Of a DNA stretch of 64,000 nucleotides, positions 35,501 to 42,475 are shown in pieces; the first letter of the stretch is position 1; every line of letters starts with the position of its first letter. Made by a program: the position numbers and the translations under genes. The stretch is from NCBI GenBank assembly GCA_963700375.1, contig CAVOXF010000002.1, forward strand, positions 186,001-250,000, given 5' to 3'. The DNA comes from JAHEEL01 sp963700375. Its GTDB lineage: Bacteria; Actinomycetota; Acidimicrobiia; Spongiisociales; UBA5794. Below the pieces are notes generated by a model, which was not told the DNA's origin, did not search any database, and was given only the letters and a program-made list of their open reading frames with translations.

Positions 35501-38500
35501 GGACGCGCCGCCGAACATCAGCGTCGCCAAGTCGGCATCGCCGACCGCGGTCGATGAGCCTGGCGAAACGGTGACCTTCACCGTCGAGGTGACCAACTCA
35601 TCCGTCGAGGATGTGACCCTCAACTCACTGAACGACGATGTGTTCGGGAACCTGCTGGACGCCGCCAACGCTGCGGTCTCAGCGAACACCTGCCCGGCGC
35701 AGCCGACCACCATTGCCGTCGGCGGCACCCTGACGTGCTCGTTCGACGCGTTCGTCGCCGGCGACTTCGGCGATCCGGCGCACATCGATACTGTGACGGC
35801 CGAAGTCGAGGACGACGATGGCAATGCGGCGGAGGACGATGACACCGCCACCGTGACCTTCCTGGATCAGCTGCCGTTGATCGACGTGACGAAGACGCCG
35901 TCGACCGGTTCGCTCCCGGAGCCAGGTGGCACGGTCACGTTCAACGTTGTCGTTGCGAACAACGGGCCTGAGCCGGTGACAGTCACGACGCTCGACGACA
36001 CGGTGTTCGGAGACCTGCTTGATCCCGCCAACCCGAATGTCATCATCAACACCTGCGCTGCCGAGCCGCTGACGATTCCCGTGAGCGGAAGCCTCACGTG
36101 CCTCTTCACGGCCGATCTGGTCGGCGATGCGAACGGACCGGCGCACGAGAACACCGTCAATGTGACGGCGGAAGACGACGAGGGGAACATCGCTCGCTCC
36201 GACGATCCGGCGACGGTCACGTTCACGGACGTTCTGCCGACGGCCTCGGTCACCAAGACGCCGAGTGTCGGCACGGTGCCCGAGCCGGGCGCACCGGTGA
36301 CCTTCACGGTCTCGGTGACGAACACGGCGCCAGAGGACCTGACCCTCGACGGTTTGACCGACGATGTGTTCGGCGATCTCCTCGATCCCACGAACCCGGA
36401 TGTCGACTCCAACACCTGTCCGGATCAGCCGACGACGATCCTGGTTGGTGAGACGCTGACCTGCTCCTTCGAGGGCCTGGTCGTCGGCGATGCATCCGGT
36501 CCGGATCACGAGAACACCGTGACCGCGGAACTCTCGGACAACGACGGCAACAACGTGACGCCCGATGACACGGCGACGGTGACGTTCGACGACGCTCTGC
36601 CGAACATCTCGGTGACGAAGACGCCGTCCGAAGGCGTCGTCACGGAACCGGGTGGGACGGTCACGTTCGACATCTCGGTCAGCGCCTCGGCTTCCGAGGA
36701 ACTGACGCTGGCCGCCCTGGACGATGACGTCTTCGGCAACCTGCTCGACCCGACGAATGCCGCGGTGTCGAACAACACCTGCGCCACCCAGTCGACCACG
36801 ATTCCTACCGGTGGCACGTTCACCTGCTCGTTCGACGGCTTCGTCGCCGGCAACTTCGGTGATCCCGACCATGTCAATACGATCGAGGCGACCGCACGCG
36901 ACAACGAGGGGAATGGGGCAACTGCCGACGACTCCGCGACGGTGACCTTCGAGGACTACATCCCGACGATCACCGTCGGGAAGGCGGCGAGCGTTGCGAG
37001 CGTCGATGAACCAGGGGCTACCGTCACGTTCAGCGTCGATGTGACCAACACCGGCGTCCAGGACGTCACGTTGACCGACCTCACCGACGACGTGTACGGC
37101 GACCTGCTCGACGCCGGCAACGGCCGGGTCAGCGCCAACACCTGCGTGGCGCAGCCGACCACGATCCCAGCTGGTGACACGTTCACCTGCGCCTTCGATG
37201 CCTATGTCGCCGGAAACGCCGCTGGGCCCGACCACGTGAACACGGTGTCGGCGACCGTGGAAGACGGCGACGGCGACGAGGCCACGGACGACGACCCGGC
37301 AACGGTCACGATCATCAACGTGCCCCCGGTCGTCACGGTCAACAAGACGGCCTCTGCCACGTCAGTCGGCGAGTCCGGTGGCACGGTCACGTTCACCGTC
37401 GTGGTCACCAACGGCTCAGACGAATCGGTGACGGTCACCGACCTCGTGGACGATGTGTTCGGCGACCTCCTCGATCCGGCCAACCCCGGGGTCACCGCCA
37501 ACACGTGCCCGGCCCAGTACACGGCACTGGCAGTCGGCGGCAGCCTGACCTGCACATTCGACGGATTCATCTCCGGCGATGCGAGTGGCCCCGCCCACGA
37601 GAACACCGTCACGGCCACCGTGGTCGATGACGACGGGACCACCGACGATGACGACGACTCGGCGACCGTGGCGTTCGACGACTCGCCGCCCTCGGTCGAG
37701 GTCGCCAAGACCGCAACCGCTTCGGTCGTCGGGGCACCGGGTGAGACCGTGACGTTCATGGTCGAGATCACGAACGACGGCGATGAGGCGGTCACCATTA
37801 CCTCACTCACGGACGATGTATACGGCGATCTGCTCGATGCCGGCAACACCGCGCTCTCGAGCAACACCTGTCCGCTGCAGCCGGTTGACGTCGCGGTTGG
37901 CGACAGCTTCCGCTGCACGTTCGACGGCTTCGTCGGAGGCGACGGGTCCGGTGTAGATCACGTCAACACGGTGACGGTCAATGCCATGGATAATGATGGC
38001 ACCTCGACCGAGGGCGACGATTCGGCGACCGTGGTCATCAACCCGGTGGTCATCCCGGCATCGGTATCCGGATATGTGTGGCTGGATCTCAACCCGAACT
38101 TCGAGTTCGACGCCACCGAGCCGCCGTTCACCGGCCTGATGGTCCACCTCTACGACGCAGCCGGCTTCGAGGTGGGGTCGACCCCGGTCGGCACAGACGG
38201 CTTCTACCAGTTCGCCGACCTGCGGCCCGGCGACCACACCATCATTGTTGATGGCGGGACCGTTGAGCCGGGCTATGTTGTGGTACTTGACCCCGACGGT
38301 GTCAATGACCTCAACACCACGGTCAGCCTGGCTCCGGGCGAGAATCTCGCGCATCGTGACTTTGCCTACCGCGGCGACGCCGAGATCGGTGACACTGTGT
38401 GGCTCGACTCCAACCGCAGCGGGGTCCAGGATGCCGGCGAACCCGGCATCGGCGGAGTCGGTGCTGAGCTCGTGTGGGCGGGCCTTGACGGGGTCTTCGG

Positions 38501-38846
38501 GACGGCCGACGACTACCGCTACCCGGAGCAGCTGACGAACTCGAATGGGAACTACCTCTTCGCCGGGCTCCCGCCGGGCTACTACCTGATCGCCGTCGAC
38601 ACGGTGCAGGGCATGACACCAACGACGGCGACGACCTTCACGATCGACCTCGGCCCATCCGAGGCGTACATGCTCGGCGACGTCGGGATGGTTGCGACGG
38701 ACCCCGAGCCGCTCCCGAAGACGGGTTCGGACACCGACCGACTCGTGGCGAGCGGTGTGATGGCCATCATGTTTGGAGTTCTCTTGCTCCTCGGCGCGGC
38801 CTTCCTCCAGCGCAAACGCGACGACGAAGCCGTCGAGAGCACATAG
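29571..38846 (+). CDS. Giant surface protein, piece 5: repeats 16-38, SdrD-B-like pair and LPKTG anchor
   Basis: 3,091 codons uninterrupted. Repeats 16-18 are near-identical A/B copies; repeats 19-38 are increasingly diverse (SVSISKSPSVGSIPEPGG, LIDVTKTPSTGSLPEPGG and so on), each with a Cys pair about 15-18 residues apart and an Asp-rich linker. Two SdrD-B-like domains follow: VSGYVWLDLNPNFEFDATEP (from about 38,060) and AEIGDTVWLDSNRSGVQDAGEP (from about 38,380). The C-terminus has LPKTG (38,712-38,726), a hydrophobic helix ASGVMAIMFGVLLLLGAAFL and the tail QRKRDDEAVEST. This is a complete sortase sorting signal. Confidence 0.85.
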   Translation: MDFTNVDPSIVVTKTADPTSLDEPGGDVEFTVDVENTSFESVTVTDLVDDMFGNLLGTDAALTGGASATSCNDSLPITIASGGTFSCTIDATLAGNAGDTHTNVVSVTAVDDDTGSTPATDDDDAVVTFDNVDPEITVVKTANPTTLDESGGDVVFTVVVTNDSPDESVTITDLVDDRFGDLLGADTALTGGASATRCNDSLPITIASGVTFTCTIDATLAGNAGTTHTNVVTVTAVDDDTGSTPATDDDDAVVTFDNVDPEITVVTKTANPTTLDESGGDVVFTVVVTNDSPDESVTITDLVDDMFGDLLGADTALTGGATATSCNDGAQAAIAAGATFTCTIDATLAGNAGTTHTNVVTATAIDNDTGSTPATDDDDAVVTFDNVDPTIEVIKTASPTNLPEPGGDVTYTVRVRNTSVEPVTITALTDDRFGNLLGLDANLTGGASATSCNDAPQAPIAVGGTFTCTIDAALVGADGGSHVNVVMATAVDNDPGSTPATDDDDATVNFGPSDLPSIVVTKTANPTSLAEPGGDVTFTVSVENTSVETLTITDLSDNRFGDLLGLDAALTGGATATTCNDALPIDIDASDTFTCTIDATLAGDAGDTHDNTVSATVEDTDANEATETDDATVTFTDVLPTITVDKTANPTTLDEPGGDVLFTVVVTNTSVEPVTITGLVDSRFGNLLGPDANLTGGATATSCNDAPQAPLPVSGTFTCTIGATLTGDAGQTHDNVVLATAVDNENNPAADADGATVTFIDALPTIEVTKAANPTTLAEPGGDVTFTVQVRNTSVETLTITDLSDNRFGDLLDIDANLTGGASATSCNDAPQAPIAVGGTFTCTIDATLAGDAGQTHENIVSATAVDNENNPATDDATETVTFTNVDPTILVTKTPAPASVPETGGNVVFTVQVENTSIEPVTTTVLSDDQFGNLLGLDTALTGGATATSCNGSLPITIAVGGTFTCTIDATLSGDVGDTHTNVVSATAIDNDTGSTPATDDDDADVTFTDVPPNIGVTKTPSVGSVDEPGDTVTFDVTVDNASAEAVTLNTLTDTVFGNLLDAANTAVDANTCATEDRDIPAGGSFTCSFDADLVGTAAGPDHQNTIRAVASDNEGTPAEDDDSATVGFDDILPTISVDKTVNPGSLPEPGGSATFSVSVANTSDEPITLDSLNDSVFGNLLLGTNAAVTLNTCATEPRPIPVGGTFDCTFVADLVGDAAGADHLDRVTAGASDDEGNDTSAFDEATVVYTDVLPSVSISKSPSVGSIPEPGGPVTFSILVANTSIESIVIDTLSDSDFGDLLDGSNPNVSANTCPAQATTLPIGGTLSCVFTAVVTGDASGADHSNTATVEAHDNEDNSVSDSDDAIVEFTDALPNVDVTKSPSPASVPEPGDTVTFTVTIDNTVDEDVTLTALVDDVYGNLLDNGNAAVSDNSCPTVSRDIAVGGSFTCSFDAFVAGNFGDPAHINTVEASVIDNELNPATDGDSATVTYNDVPPTIDVSKNVTPGSLAEPGGPAVFTVEVTNTSVEAVTLDSLVDSDFGDLLDAGNGAVSANTCPTVLRDIAIGGTFACTFTADLVGDASGPDHANTVSAEASDDDGNPTTDSDDATVEFDDVLPTVTTAKTPSAGSVSEPGATVTFTVSVENTSPESVTLTDLDDDVFGDLLDINNTAITNNACLTPSRDIAIGGAFTCTFDAFIAGNNGDPAHENTVTAIVEDNDGNDGTDDDDATVAFGDTLPTIDVTKTANPGSVAEPGGTVTFSVTVANTSVEALTLTALDDDQYGDLLDGGNALVSDNTCAGPDPTIAVGGSFTCSFDAFVGGDASGSDHVNIVTATAEDDDTNEVMDDDSAVVTITDVPPTVTTTKTPSAANVSEPGDTVTFSVSIQNTSLESVTLTSLTDDVFGDLLTVNPLLSSNTCPSQPVDMAAGDTFSCSFDAFVVGNFGDAAHVDTVTATVRDNDGTTGSGGDDATVDFTDAPPNISVAKSASPTAVDEPGETVTFTVEVTNSSVEDVTLNSLNDDVFGNLLDAANAAVSANTCPAQPTTIAVGGTLTCSFDAFVAGDFGDPAHIDTVTAEVEDDDGNAAEDDDTATVTFLDQLPLIDVTKTPSTGSLPEPGGTVTFNVVVANNGPEPVTVTTLDDTVFGDLLDPANPNVIINTCAAEPLTIPVSGSLTCLFTADLVGDANGPAHENTVNVTAEDDEGNIARSDDPATVTFTDVLPTASVTKTPSVGTVPEPGAPVTFTVSVTNTAPEDLTLDGLTDDVFGDLLDPTNPDVDSNTCPDQPTTILVGETLTCSFEGLVVGDASGPDHENTVTAELSDNDGNNVTPDDTATVTFDDALPNISVTKTPSEGVVTEPGGTVTFDISVSASASEELTLAALDDDVFGNLLDPTNAAVSNNTCATQSTTIPTGGTFTCSFDGFVAGNFGDPDHVNTIEATARDNEGNGATADDSATVTFEDYIPTITVGKAASVASVDEPGATVTFSVDVTNTGVQDVTLTDLTDDVYGDLLDAGNGRVSANTCVAQPTTIPAGDTFTCAFDAYVAGNAAGPDHVNTVSATVEDGDGDEATDDDPATVTIINVPPVVTVNKTASATSVGESGGTVTFTVVVTNGSDESVTVTDLVDDVFGDLLDPANPGVTANTCPAQYTALAVGGSLTCTFDGFISGDASGPAHENTVTATVVDDDGTTDDDDDSATVAFDDSPPSVEVAKTATASVVGAPGETVTFMVEITNDGDEAVTITSLTDDVYGDLLDAGNTALSSNTCPLQPVDVAVGDSFRCTFDGFVGGDGSGVDHVNTVTVNAMDNDGTSTEGDDSATVVINPVVIPASVSGYVWLDLNPNFEFDATEPPFTGLMVHLYDAAGFEVGSTPVGTDGFYQFADLRPGDHTIIVDGGTVEPGYVVVLDPDGVNDLNTTVSLAPGENLAHRDFAYRGDAEIGDTVWLDSNRSGVQDAGEPGIGGVGAELVWAGLDGVFGTADDYRYPEQLTNSNGNYLFAGLPPGYYLIAVDTVQGMTPTTATTFTIDLGPSEAYMLGDVGMVATDPEPLPKTGSDTDRLVASGVMAIMFGVLLLLGAAFLQRKRDDEAVEST

Positions 38847-38887
38847 CGGTCGAAACCGTTTCTCTGTCCCCCGCGCATGGTGGGGGA
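38845..38887 (+). terminator. Possible terminator after the giant gene
   Basis: Two stacked hairpins immediately after the stop: AGCGGT-CGAA-ACCGTT followed by TCTCT (38,845-38,860), and TCCCCC / GGGGGA (38,867-38,872 with 38,882-38,887). The T-run is short, so the strength of intrinsic termination is uncertain. The next 170 nt, up to the EamA start, show no gene. Confidence 0.35.
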
Positions 38888-39058
38888 TAGAAGATCTCTC
38901 TGGCGCGCAGCTCTCCCGGTGCCACCCCCCAACGTTCGGCGGATTGAACCCCGCCCAGAGGTACCGTCACAGCGTGCTCACCGTAAGACCTCAGTTGATC
39001 AAGCGACGCGCCGAATGATGCTGATCCCATCGGCGAAGTACGGCTGCGGGCGGACGAT

Positions 39059-39955
39059 GTGAACCGCACGGCTATCGGCATCACGATGGCCGCCATCGGC
39101 GGGATCATCTTTGGCACGAGTGCGGCGATCGTCGGCTTCGTCATCGACGATTTCGACCCGTTCAGGCTCTCGGCTCTGCGCGTCGCGATCGCTGGTGCCT
39201 GTCTTCTCCCCTGGGCGATCGCCTATCGATCGCAGATCAGCCGCGCTCCGGTACGGGTCGCCATGGTCGGGATGCTTCAGATCGTCCTCAACGGCTTCTT
39301 CTACATCTCGATCTCGCGAATCGGTGTCGGTCCCGCCGTTGGCCTCGAGTTCCTCGCACCGGTGCTTGTGGTGGTCTGGGACCGGGTCGCCGGCCACGCG
39401 CATCCGCGACCGATCACGTGGGCAGCGGTCGTCTCGTCCGTGATCGGGGTCGGTCTGCTGGTCCAGATCGGGAATCTGGAGACGCTCGACGTCGTCGGTG
39501 TGCTCGCCGGAATCGCATCGGCCGTCTTTCTCGCCACCTATCTGCGGCTGAGCGAGGATGTGGGGGCGATCGTGGGTGGGTTCCCTCTCGCTGCCGGCGC
39601 CATCACAATGGGCGGTGTCGTCGGTCTCGTCATTGCACGACCGTGGTCGATGCCGATGCCTTCGGATCCCACCGTGATGTGGGGTGTTGTGTTTCTTGGG
39701 ACTCTCGCCATGGCTTTGCCACTGTCCTTGGAGATTGCATCGCTCTCACGAACTCCGGCCCGGATCATCGGTGTGGTCATCACCATCGAACCGGTTGCGG
39801 CCGCGCTCACCGCGTGGGTGATCCTGGACGAATCGCTTGGTACATCCCAGATCGTCGGCCTCGTTCTGATCGTCGTAGCCGTGGCCGCGGTCTCTCTGAC
39901 CGCTGCGAGCGCGCGATCCATTCCTTCCCCTCAGGGGAAGGTGGCAGCGCCGTGA
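39059..39955 (+). CDS. EamA/DMT-family transporter
   Basis: 298-residue protein with about ten hydrophobic helices in two EamA halves (residues 8-135 and 145-285). Examples: GIIFGTSAAIVGFVIDDFDPF then LSALRVAIAGACLLPW; in the second half GGFPLAAGAITMGGVVGLVI, and VITIEPVAAALTAWVILDESL, the typical EamA C-terminal signature. Probably an inner-membrane exporter of amino acids or metabolites (RhtA-like group). GTG start at 39,059. The last dozen codons (SIPSPQGKVAAP) are encoded by the palindromic element that begins at 39,920, so its C-terminus is probably not ancestral. Confidence 0.82.
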   Translation: MNRTAIGITMAAIGGIIFGTSAAIVGFVIDDFDPFRLSALRVAIAGACLLPWAIAYRSQISRAPVRVAMVGMLQIVLNGFFYISISRIGVGPAVGLEFLAPVLVVVWDRVAGHAHPRPITWAAVVSSVIGVGLLVQIGNLETLDVVGVLAGIASAVFLATYLRLSEDVGAIVGGFPLAAGAITMGGVVGLVIARPWSMPMPSDPTVMWGVVFLGTLAMALPLSLEIASLSRTPARIIGVVITIEPVAAALTAWVILDESLGTSQIVGLVLIVVAVAAVSLTAASARSIPSPQGKVAAP

Positions 39956-40050
39956 GGCGCCGACGGAACGGGTCTCTCTGTCTCGGAGGTGGGGTGGTGA
40001 CCCCCTACGCCCCGAGCTGCGCTCGGGCTACCTCCTTGAGGGGAAGGAAT
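39920..40050. repeat. 131-bp element bounded by 14-bp inverted repeats (MITE/REP-like)
   Basis: The left end ATTCCTTCCCCTCA (39,920-39,933) is the exact reverse complement of the right end TGAGGGGAAGGAAT (40,037-40,050). The interior carries further palindromes, such as CCTTCCCCTCAGGGGAAGG and GAGCTGCGCTC, and no ORF. It lies between two convergent genes; the EamA stop is inside it and the hoxW stop codon begins on its last base. It is too short to encode a transposase. A related palindromic stretch follows the hydrolase at 54,249. Confidence 0.6.
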
Positions 40051-40487
40051 CAAACCTCGCTCACCAATTCCGTGATGACGGCGACTGCCCCGTCGATTGC
40101 CCGTGCCGTTGCTGGGGAGAGATCGAAGCCGAGCTCGAGGTTGGTCGCGGGGATTGAGACGACATAGGCGGCATCGGGCATTCGGCCCAGATCCCGAGCT
40201 AGGCGAAGCAGGGTTGCCGGGTCGGCATGGTGGCTCATGGCATGCGATCCCGCGACGCCGGCCTCGACCAGGGCGACGTCCAACTCAGCGGTATCGATGC
40301 TGGCATCGACGAAGATCACGATATCGGCCTTGGCAACCTCGAGCGCCAACTCGGGTGTGAGTTGTGACTGTGCGAGAACCTCGACGCCGGGAAGGGCGGC
40401 CTTCTCGATCAGCGAGGCGACGATGCGGCCGGCGCGATCGTCTCCGCGAAGATCGTTCCCGTATCCGACAACGAGGGCCTCAGCCAC
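40050..40487 (-). CDS. hoxW: [NiFe]-hydrogenase maturation endopeptidase
   Basis: 145-residue HycI/HoxW-type protease that trims the C-terminal peptide of the large subunit once nickel is inserted. N-terminal signature VVGYGNDLRGDDRAG (G-x-G-N-x-L-x-G-D-D) with the Ni-sensing acidic residues, IVIFVDASID, then AMSHHADPATLL with the ligand His. The GTG start at 40,487 overlaps hoxH by 8 nt. The only maturation gene in this window; hypABCDEF must lie elsewhere. Confidence 0.88.
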   Translation of the reverse strand: MAEALVVGYGNDLRGDDRAGRIVASLIEKAALPGVEVLAQSQLTPELALEVAKADIVIFVDASIDTAELDVALVEAGVAGSHAMSHHADPATLLRLARDLGRMPDAAYVVSIPATNLELGFDLSPATARAIDGAVAVITELVSEV

Positions 40488-41919
40488 GCCGGAGTTCGGA
40501 CAACATCTCACCATCGGGGCCCACAAGGCTGACCACCAGCGGCATCTGTCCGATCGCGTGAGTCGAGCAGCTCAGGCAGGGGTCGTATGCCCGAATCCCG
40601 GCCTCGATGCGGTTGAGGATGCCCTCCGGGATGGTCGGCCCGTCGATCCACTCCTTGGCGATCTGGTAGACCGTCTCGTTCATCGGAAGATTGTTCTGCC
40701 CGGTGGCGATGATCATGTTCATGTCGGTCAACACACCGTGATCGTCGACCTGGTACTCGTGGAAGAGCGTGCCTCTCGGAGCCTCGGAGACACCAACCAC
40801 ATGGTGCTCGTTGACTCCGGCACGGGCCCGTACGTGGGGTCCGATGACGGTGTCGTCCGCCAGATGCGCAGCCATCCGTTCCGTCGCGGCGAGAATCTCG
40901 ATGAGGCGTGCGTAGTGGTAGAAGAACGATGAACTGGCGATGCCGCCTGCCCGCTCCCGGTACTCGACCAGGGCCTCGTCTGCGGCCGTGGTACCCATGC
41001 GCTCACACACGTTGAGGCGGGCGAGGGGACCTACGCGGTACATGCCGACGAGGGGATCATCGTCCGGGCCGACAACCGGTTTGAAGTACGGGGACTTTAG
41101 GTAGGAGTCGCGCCGACCGGCCTCGCCGATGATCGTGCGGTAGTCGATCGGTGCGACACCGGTTGCGGCCACGTCGCCCTCGGCGTCGACCATCTTCAAG
41201 TAGCCGTCGTAGTGCTCCCACAGGCCGTCGTCGTTCGAGAGACCGAGATAGAAGCTCGGGAACGATCCGAATGCTCGGACCTCCCGCTCGAACGTGTCGA
41301 GCATGCCGGTGAACAGCACGAGAGCGTCCTCAGCGGTGCGGCGAGCCTCCACGAGCCCTCCCTGGAGCCGTTCGCGGATCTCCTGGGTCATCGGCTCGGC
41401 GATGCCTCCCGGGAGGATGCCGGGGGAGTGCACCTTGCGTCCGGCGATCGACTCGATGACACCCTGACCGAAACTGCGCAGCATGATGCCGCGCCTGGCG
41501 AGTTCCGGCTCTTCCGCCATGAGGCCAAAGACGTTGCGGGCGGCGGGATCCGAATCCCATCCGAGCAGCAGGTCGGGGGCGCTGAGGTGGAAGAAGCTGA
41601 GGGCGTGGGACTGGATGATCTGTCCGAGGTTGACGATGCGGCGAAGCTTCACGGCCGTATCCGGAATCTTCACGCCCATGACGGCGTCGCCTGCCTTCGC
41701 CGAGGCGAGGAGGTGGCTCACCGGGCAGATCCCGCACGTCCGTGCGGTGAGGCTCGGCATCTCCCAGACCGGTCGACCCTTGCAGAACTCCTCGAAGCCC
41801 CGGAACTCGGTCACGTGGAATCGGCAGTCGGAGACCGAGCCGGAATCGTCGAGCGCGATTGTGATCTTCGCGTGACCCTCGATACGTGTGACCGGATCGA
41901 TCACCACCATGTTCTTCAC
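40480..41919 (-). CDS. hoxH: NAD-linked [NiFe]-hydrogenase large subunit
   Basis: 479-residue catalytic subunit. N-terminal nickel motif RTCGICPVSH (Cys62, Cys65, His69) and C-terminal motif DPCLSCSTH (Cys448, Cys451, His454) supply all four active-site cysteines. The 25 residues after His454 (AIGQMPLVV to the end) are the peptide expected to be removed by HoxW. The GTG start at 41,919 follows AGGAGGACGACAAC; an ATG at 41,910 is an alternative. It pairs with HoxY, and with HoxEFU it makes the bidirectional NAD(P)-coupled enzyme, oxidising H2 or evolving it from NADH. Confidence 0.92.
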   Translation of the reverse strand: MKNMVVIDPVTRIEGHAKITIALDDSGSVSDCRFHVTEFRGFEEFCKGRPVWEMPSLTARTCGICPVSHLLASAKAGDAVMGVKIPDTAVKLRRIVNLGQIIQSHALSFFHLSAPDLLLGWDSDPAARNVFGLMAEEPELARRGIMLRSFGQGVIESIAGRKVHSPGILPGGIAEPMTQEIRERLQGGLVEARRTAEDALVLFTGMLDTFEREVRAFGSFPSFYLGLSNDDGLWEHYDGYLKMVDAEGDVAATGVAPIDYRTIIGEAGRRDSYLKSPYFKPVVGPDDDPLVGMYRVGPLARLNVCERMGTTAADEALVEYRERAGGIASSSFFYHYARLIEILAATERMAAHLADDTVIGPHVRARAGVNEHHVVGVSEAPRGTLFHEYQVDDHGVLTDMNMIIATGQNNLPMNETVYQIAKEWIDGPTIPEGILNRIEAGIRAYDPCLSCSTHAIGQMPLVVSLVGPDGEMLSELRRG

Positions 41920-41932
41920 GTTGTCGTCCTCC

Positions 41933-42475
41933 TCAGCCAAACCTGATGTCTTCACCGGTGATGCGGGAGGGTTCTCCGTCGAGGAGGGCCTCAATTGCCC
42001 GCTGGATGCGATCTGCCGGGGGCGGGCATCCGGGCAGGTACGCATCCACCTTGATCACCTTGTGAAGTGGAAGTACCCGCGGTAGGAGCGGGGGCACGAT
42101 GCCCGGCTCGAGGGGAATCTGGCCATCCCGATCGGGGGCGTCCACGTAGACCGCTTCCAGAATCGCGAGCGGGTCGCCGAGCGGGTTCCGCATCGCCGTG
42201 ACGTTGCCAGTCACAGCGCAGTCTCCGAACGATACGACCACGCTCGAGTTCGCCCGGATGTCCCGAGCGAGTTCGAAGTTGTCCTCGTTGGCGACGGCGC
42301 CCTCGACGAAGGCGATATCAACGCCCTGCGGGAACACCTTGACGTCCGCGATCGGGCTGTAGACGATGTCTGCGACTGCCGCGAGCTCGAAGAGCCACGC
42401 ATCCATGTCGAGGAAGGACATGTGGCATCCGGAACATCCTCCGAGCCATGCGGTGGCGAGTCGAACCTTGCTCAT
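41933..42475 (-). CDS. hoxY: NAD-linked [NiFe]-hydrogenase small subunit
   Basis: 180-residue small subunit carrying the proximal [4Fe-4S] cluster. Ligands are in LGGCSGCHMSFLD (Cys14 and Cys17), SFGDCAVTGN (Cys86) and AYLPGCPPPAD (Cys150). There is no twin-arginine signal and no C-terminal multi-cluster domain, as expected for cytoplasmic group 3d enzymes. The start ATG 42,475 overlaps the HoxU stop by 4 nt (ATGA). It passes electrons from HoxH to the diaphorase module. Confidence 0.91.
   Translation of the reverse strand: MSKVRLATAWLGGCSGCHMSFLDMDAWLFELAAVADIVYSPIADVKVFPQGVDIAFVEGAVANEDNFELARDIRANSSVVVSFGDCAVTGNVTAMRNPLGDPLAILEAVYVDAPDRDGQIPLEPGIVPPLLPRVLPLHKVIKVDAYLPGCPPPADRIQRAIEALLDGEPSRITGEDIRFG

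Larger units (their letters stand above)
23893..38045 (+). repeat. About 38 tandem Ig-like/DUF11-type protein repeats (roughly 345-390 bp each)
   Basis: Each unit follows one pattern: a K-T-A-N/S-P-x-x-L/V-x-E-P-G-G start, a VTFTVxVxNTS strand, VTLTxLxDDxFGDLL, a first Cys (NTC or SCND), an AxGGTFTC second Cys, an H-x-N-x-V strand, and an acidic DDDxxxATDDDDATVTFTDVxP linker. Copies 1-4 and 19-38 differ from each other at many positions; copies 5-18 are nearly identical at DNA level. I counted 38 starts by eye and could be off by one. Confidence 0.85.
21742..38846 (+). other. Giant LPxTG-anchored repeat surface protein gene, reconstructed span
   Basis: The five frame pieces listed below are one gene. 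Each junction is a single inserted base inside a near-identical repeat (about 26,890; 27,622; 28,972; 29,064; 29,557). Span 17,105 nt minus five is 17,100 nt, exactly 5,700 codons, i.e. a 5,699-residue protein. Domains: signal peptide (residues 1-43, cut after ASA), propeller-like head (to about 305), SdrD-B-like domain (about 307-420), one DUF11-type domain with a jelly-roll-like insert (about 420-715), about 38 tandem repeats of 115-130 residues, two SdrD-B-like domains, LPKTG, membrane helix and RKRDDE tail. Expected to be cell-wall anchored by a sortase, none of which is in the window. An adhesin or stalk role is inferred from architecture. Confidence 0.8.

Noticed and set aside
23893..38045. 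The tandem repeats as a CRISPR array or minisatellite
   Set aside because: Units are 345-390 bp, fully coding and in frame, without spacer structure.
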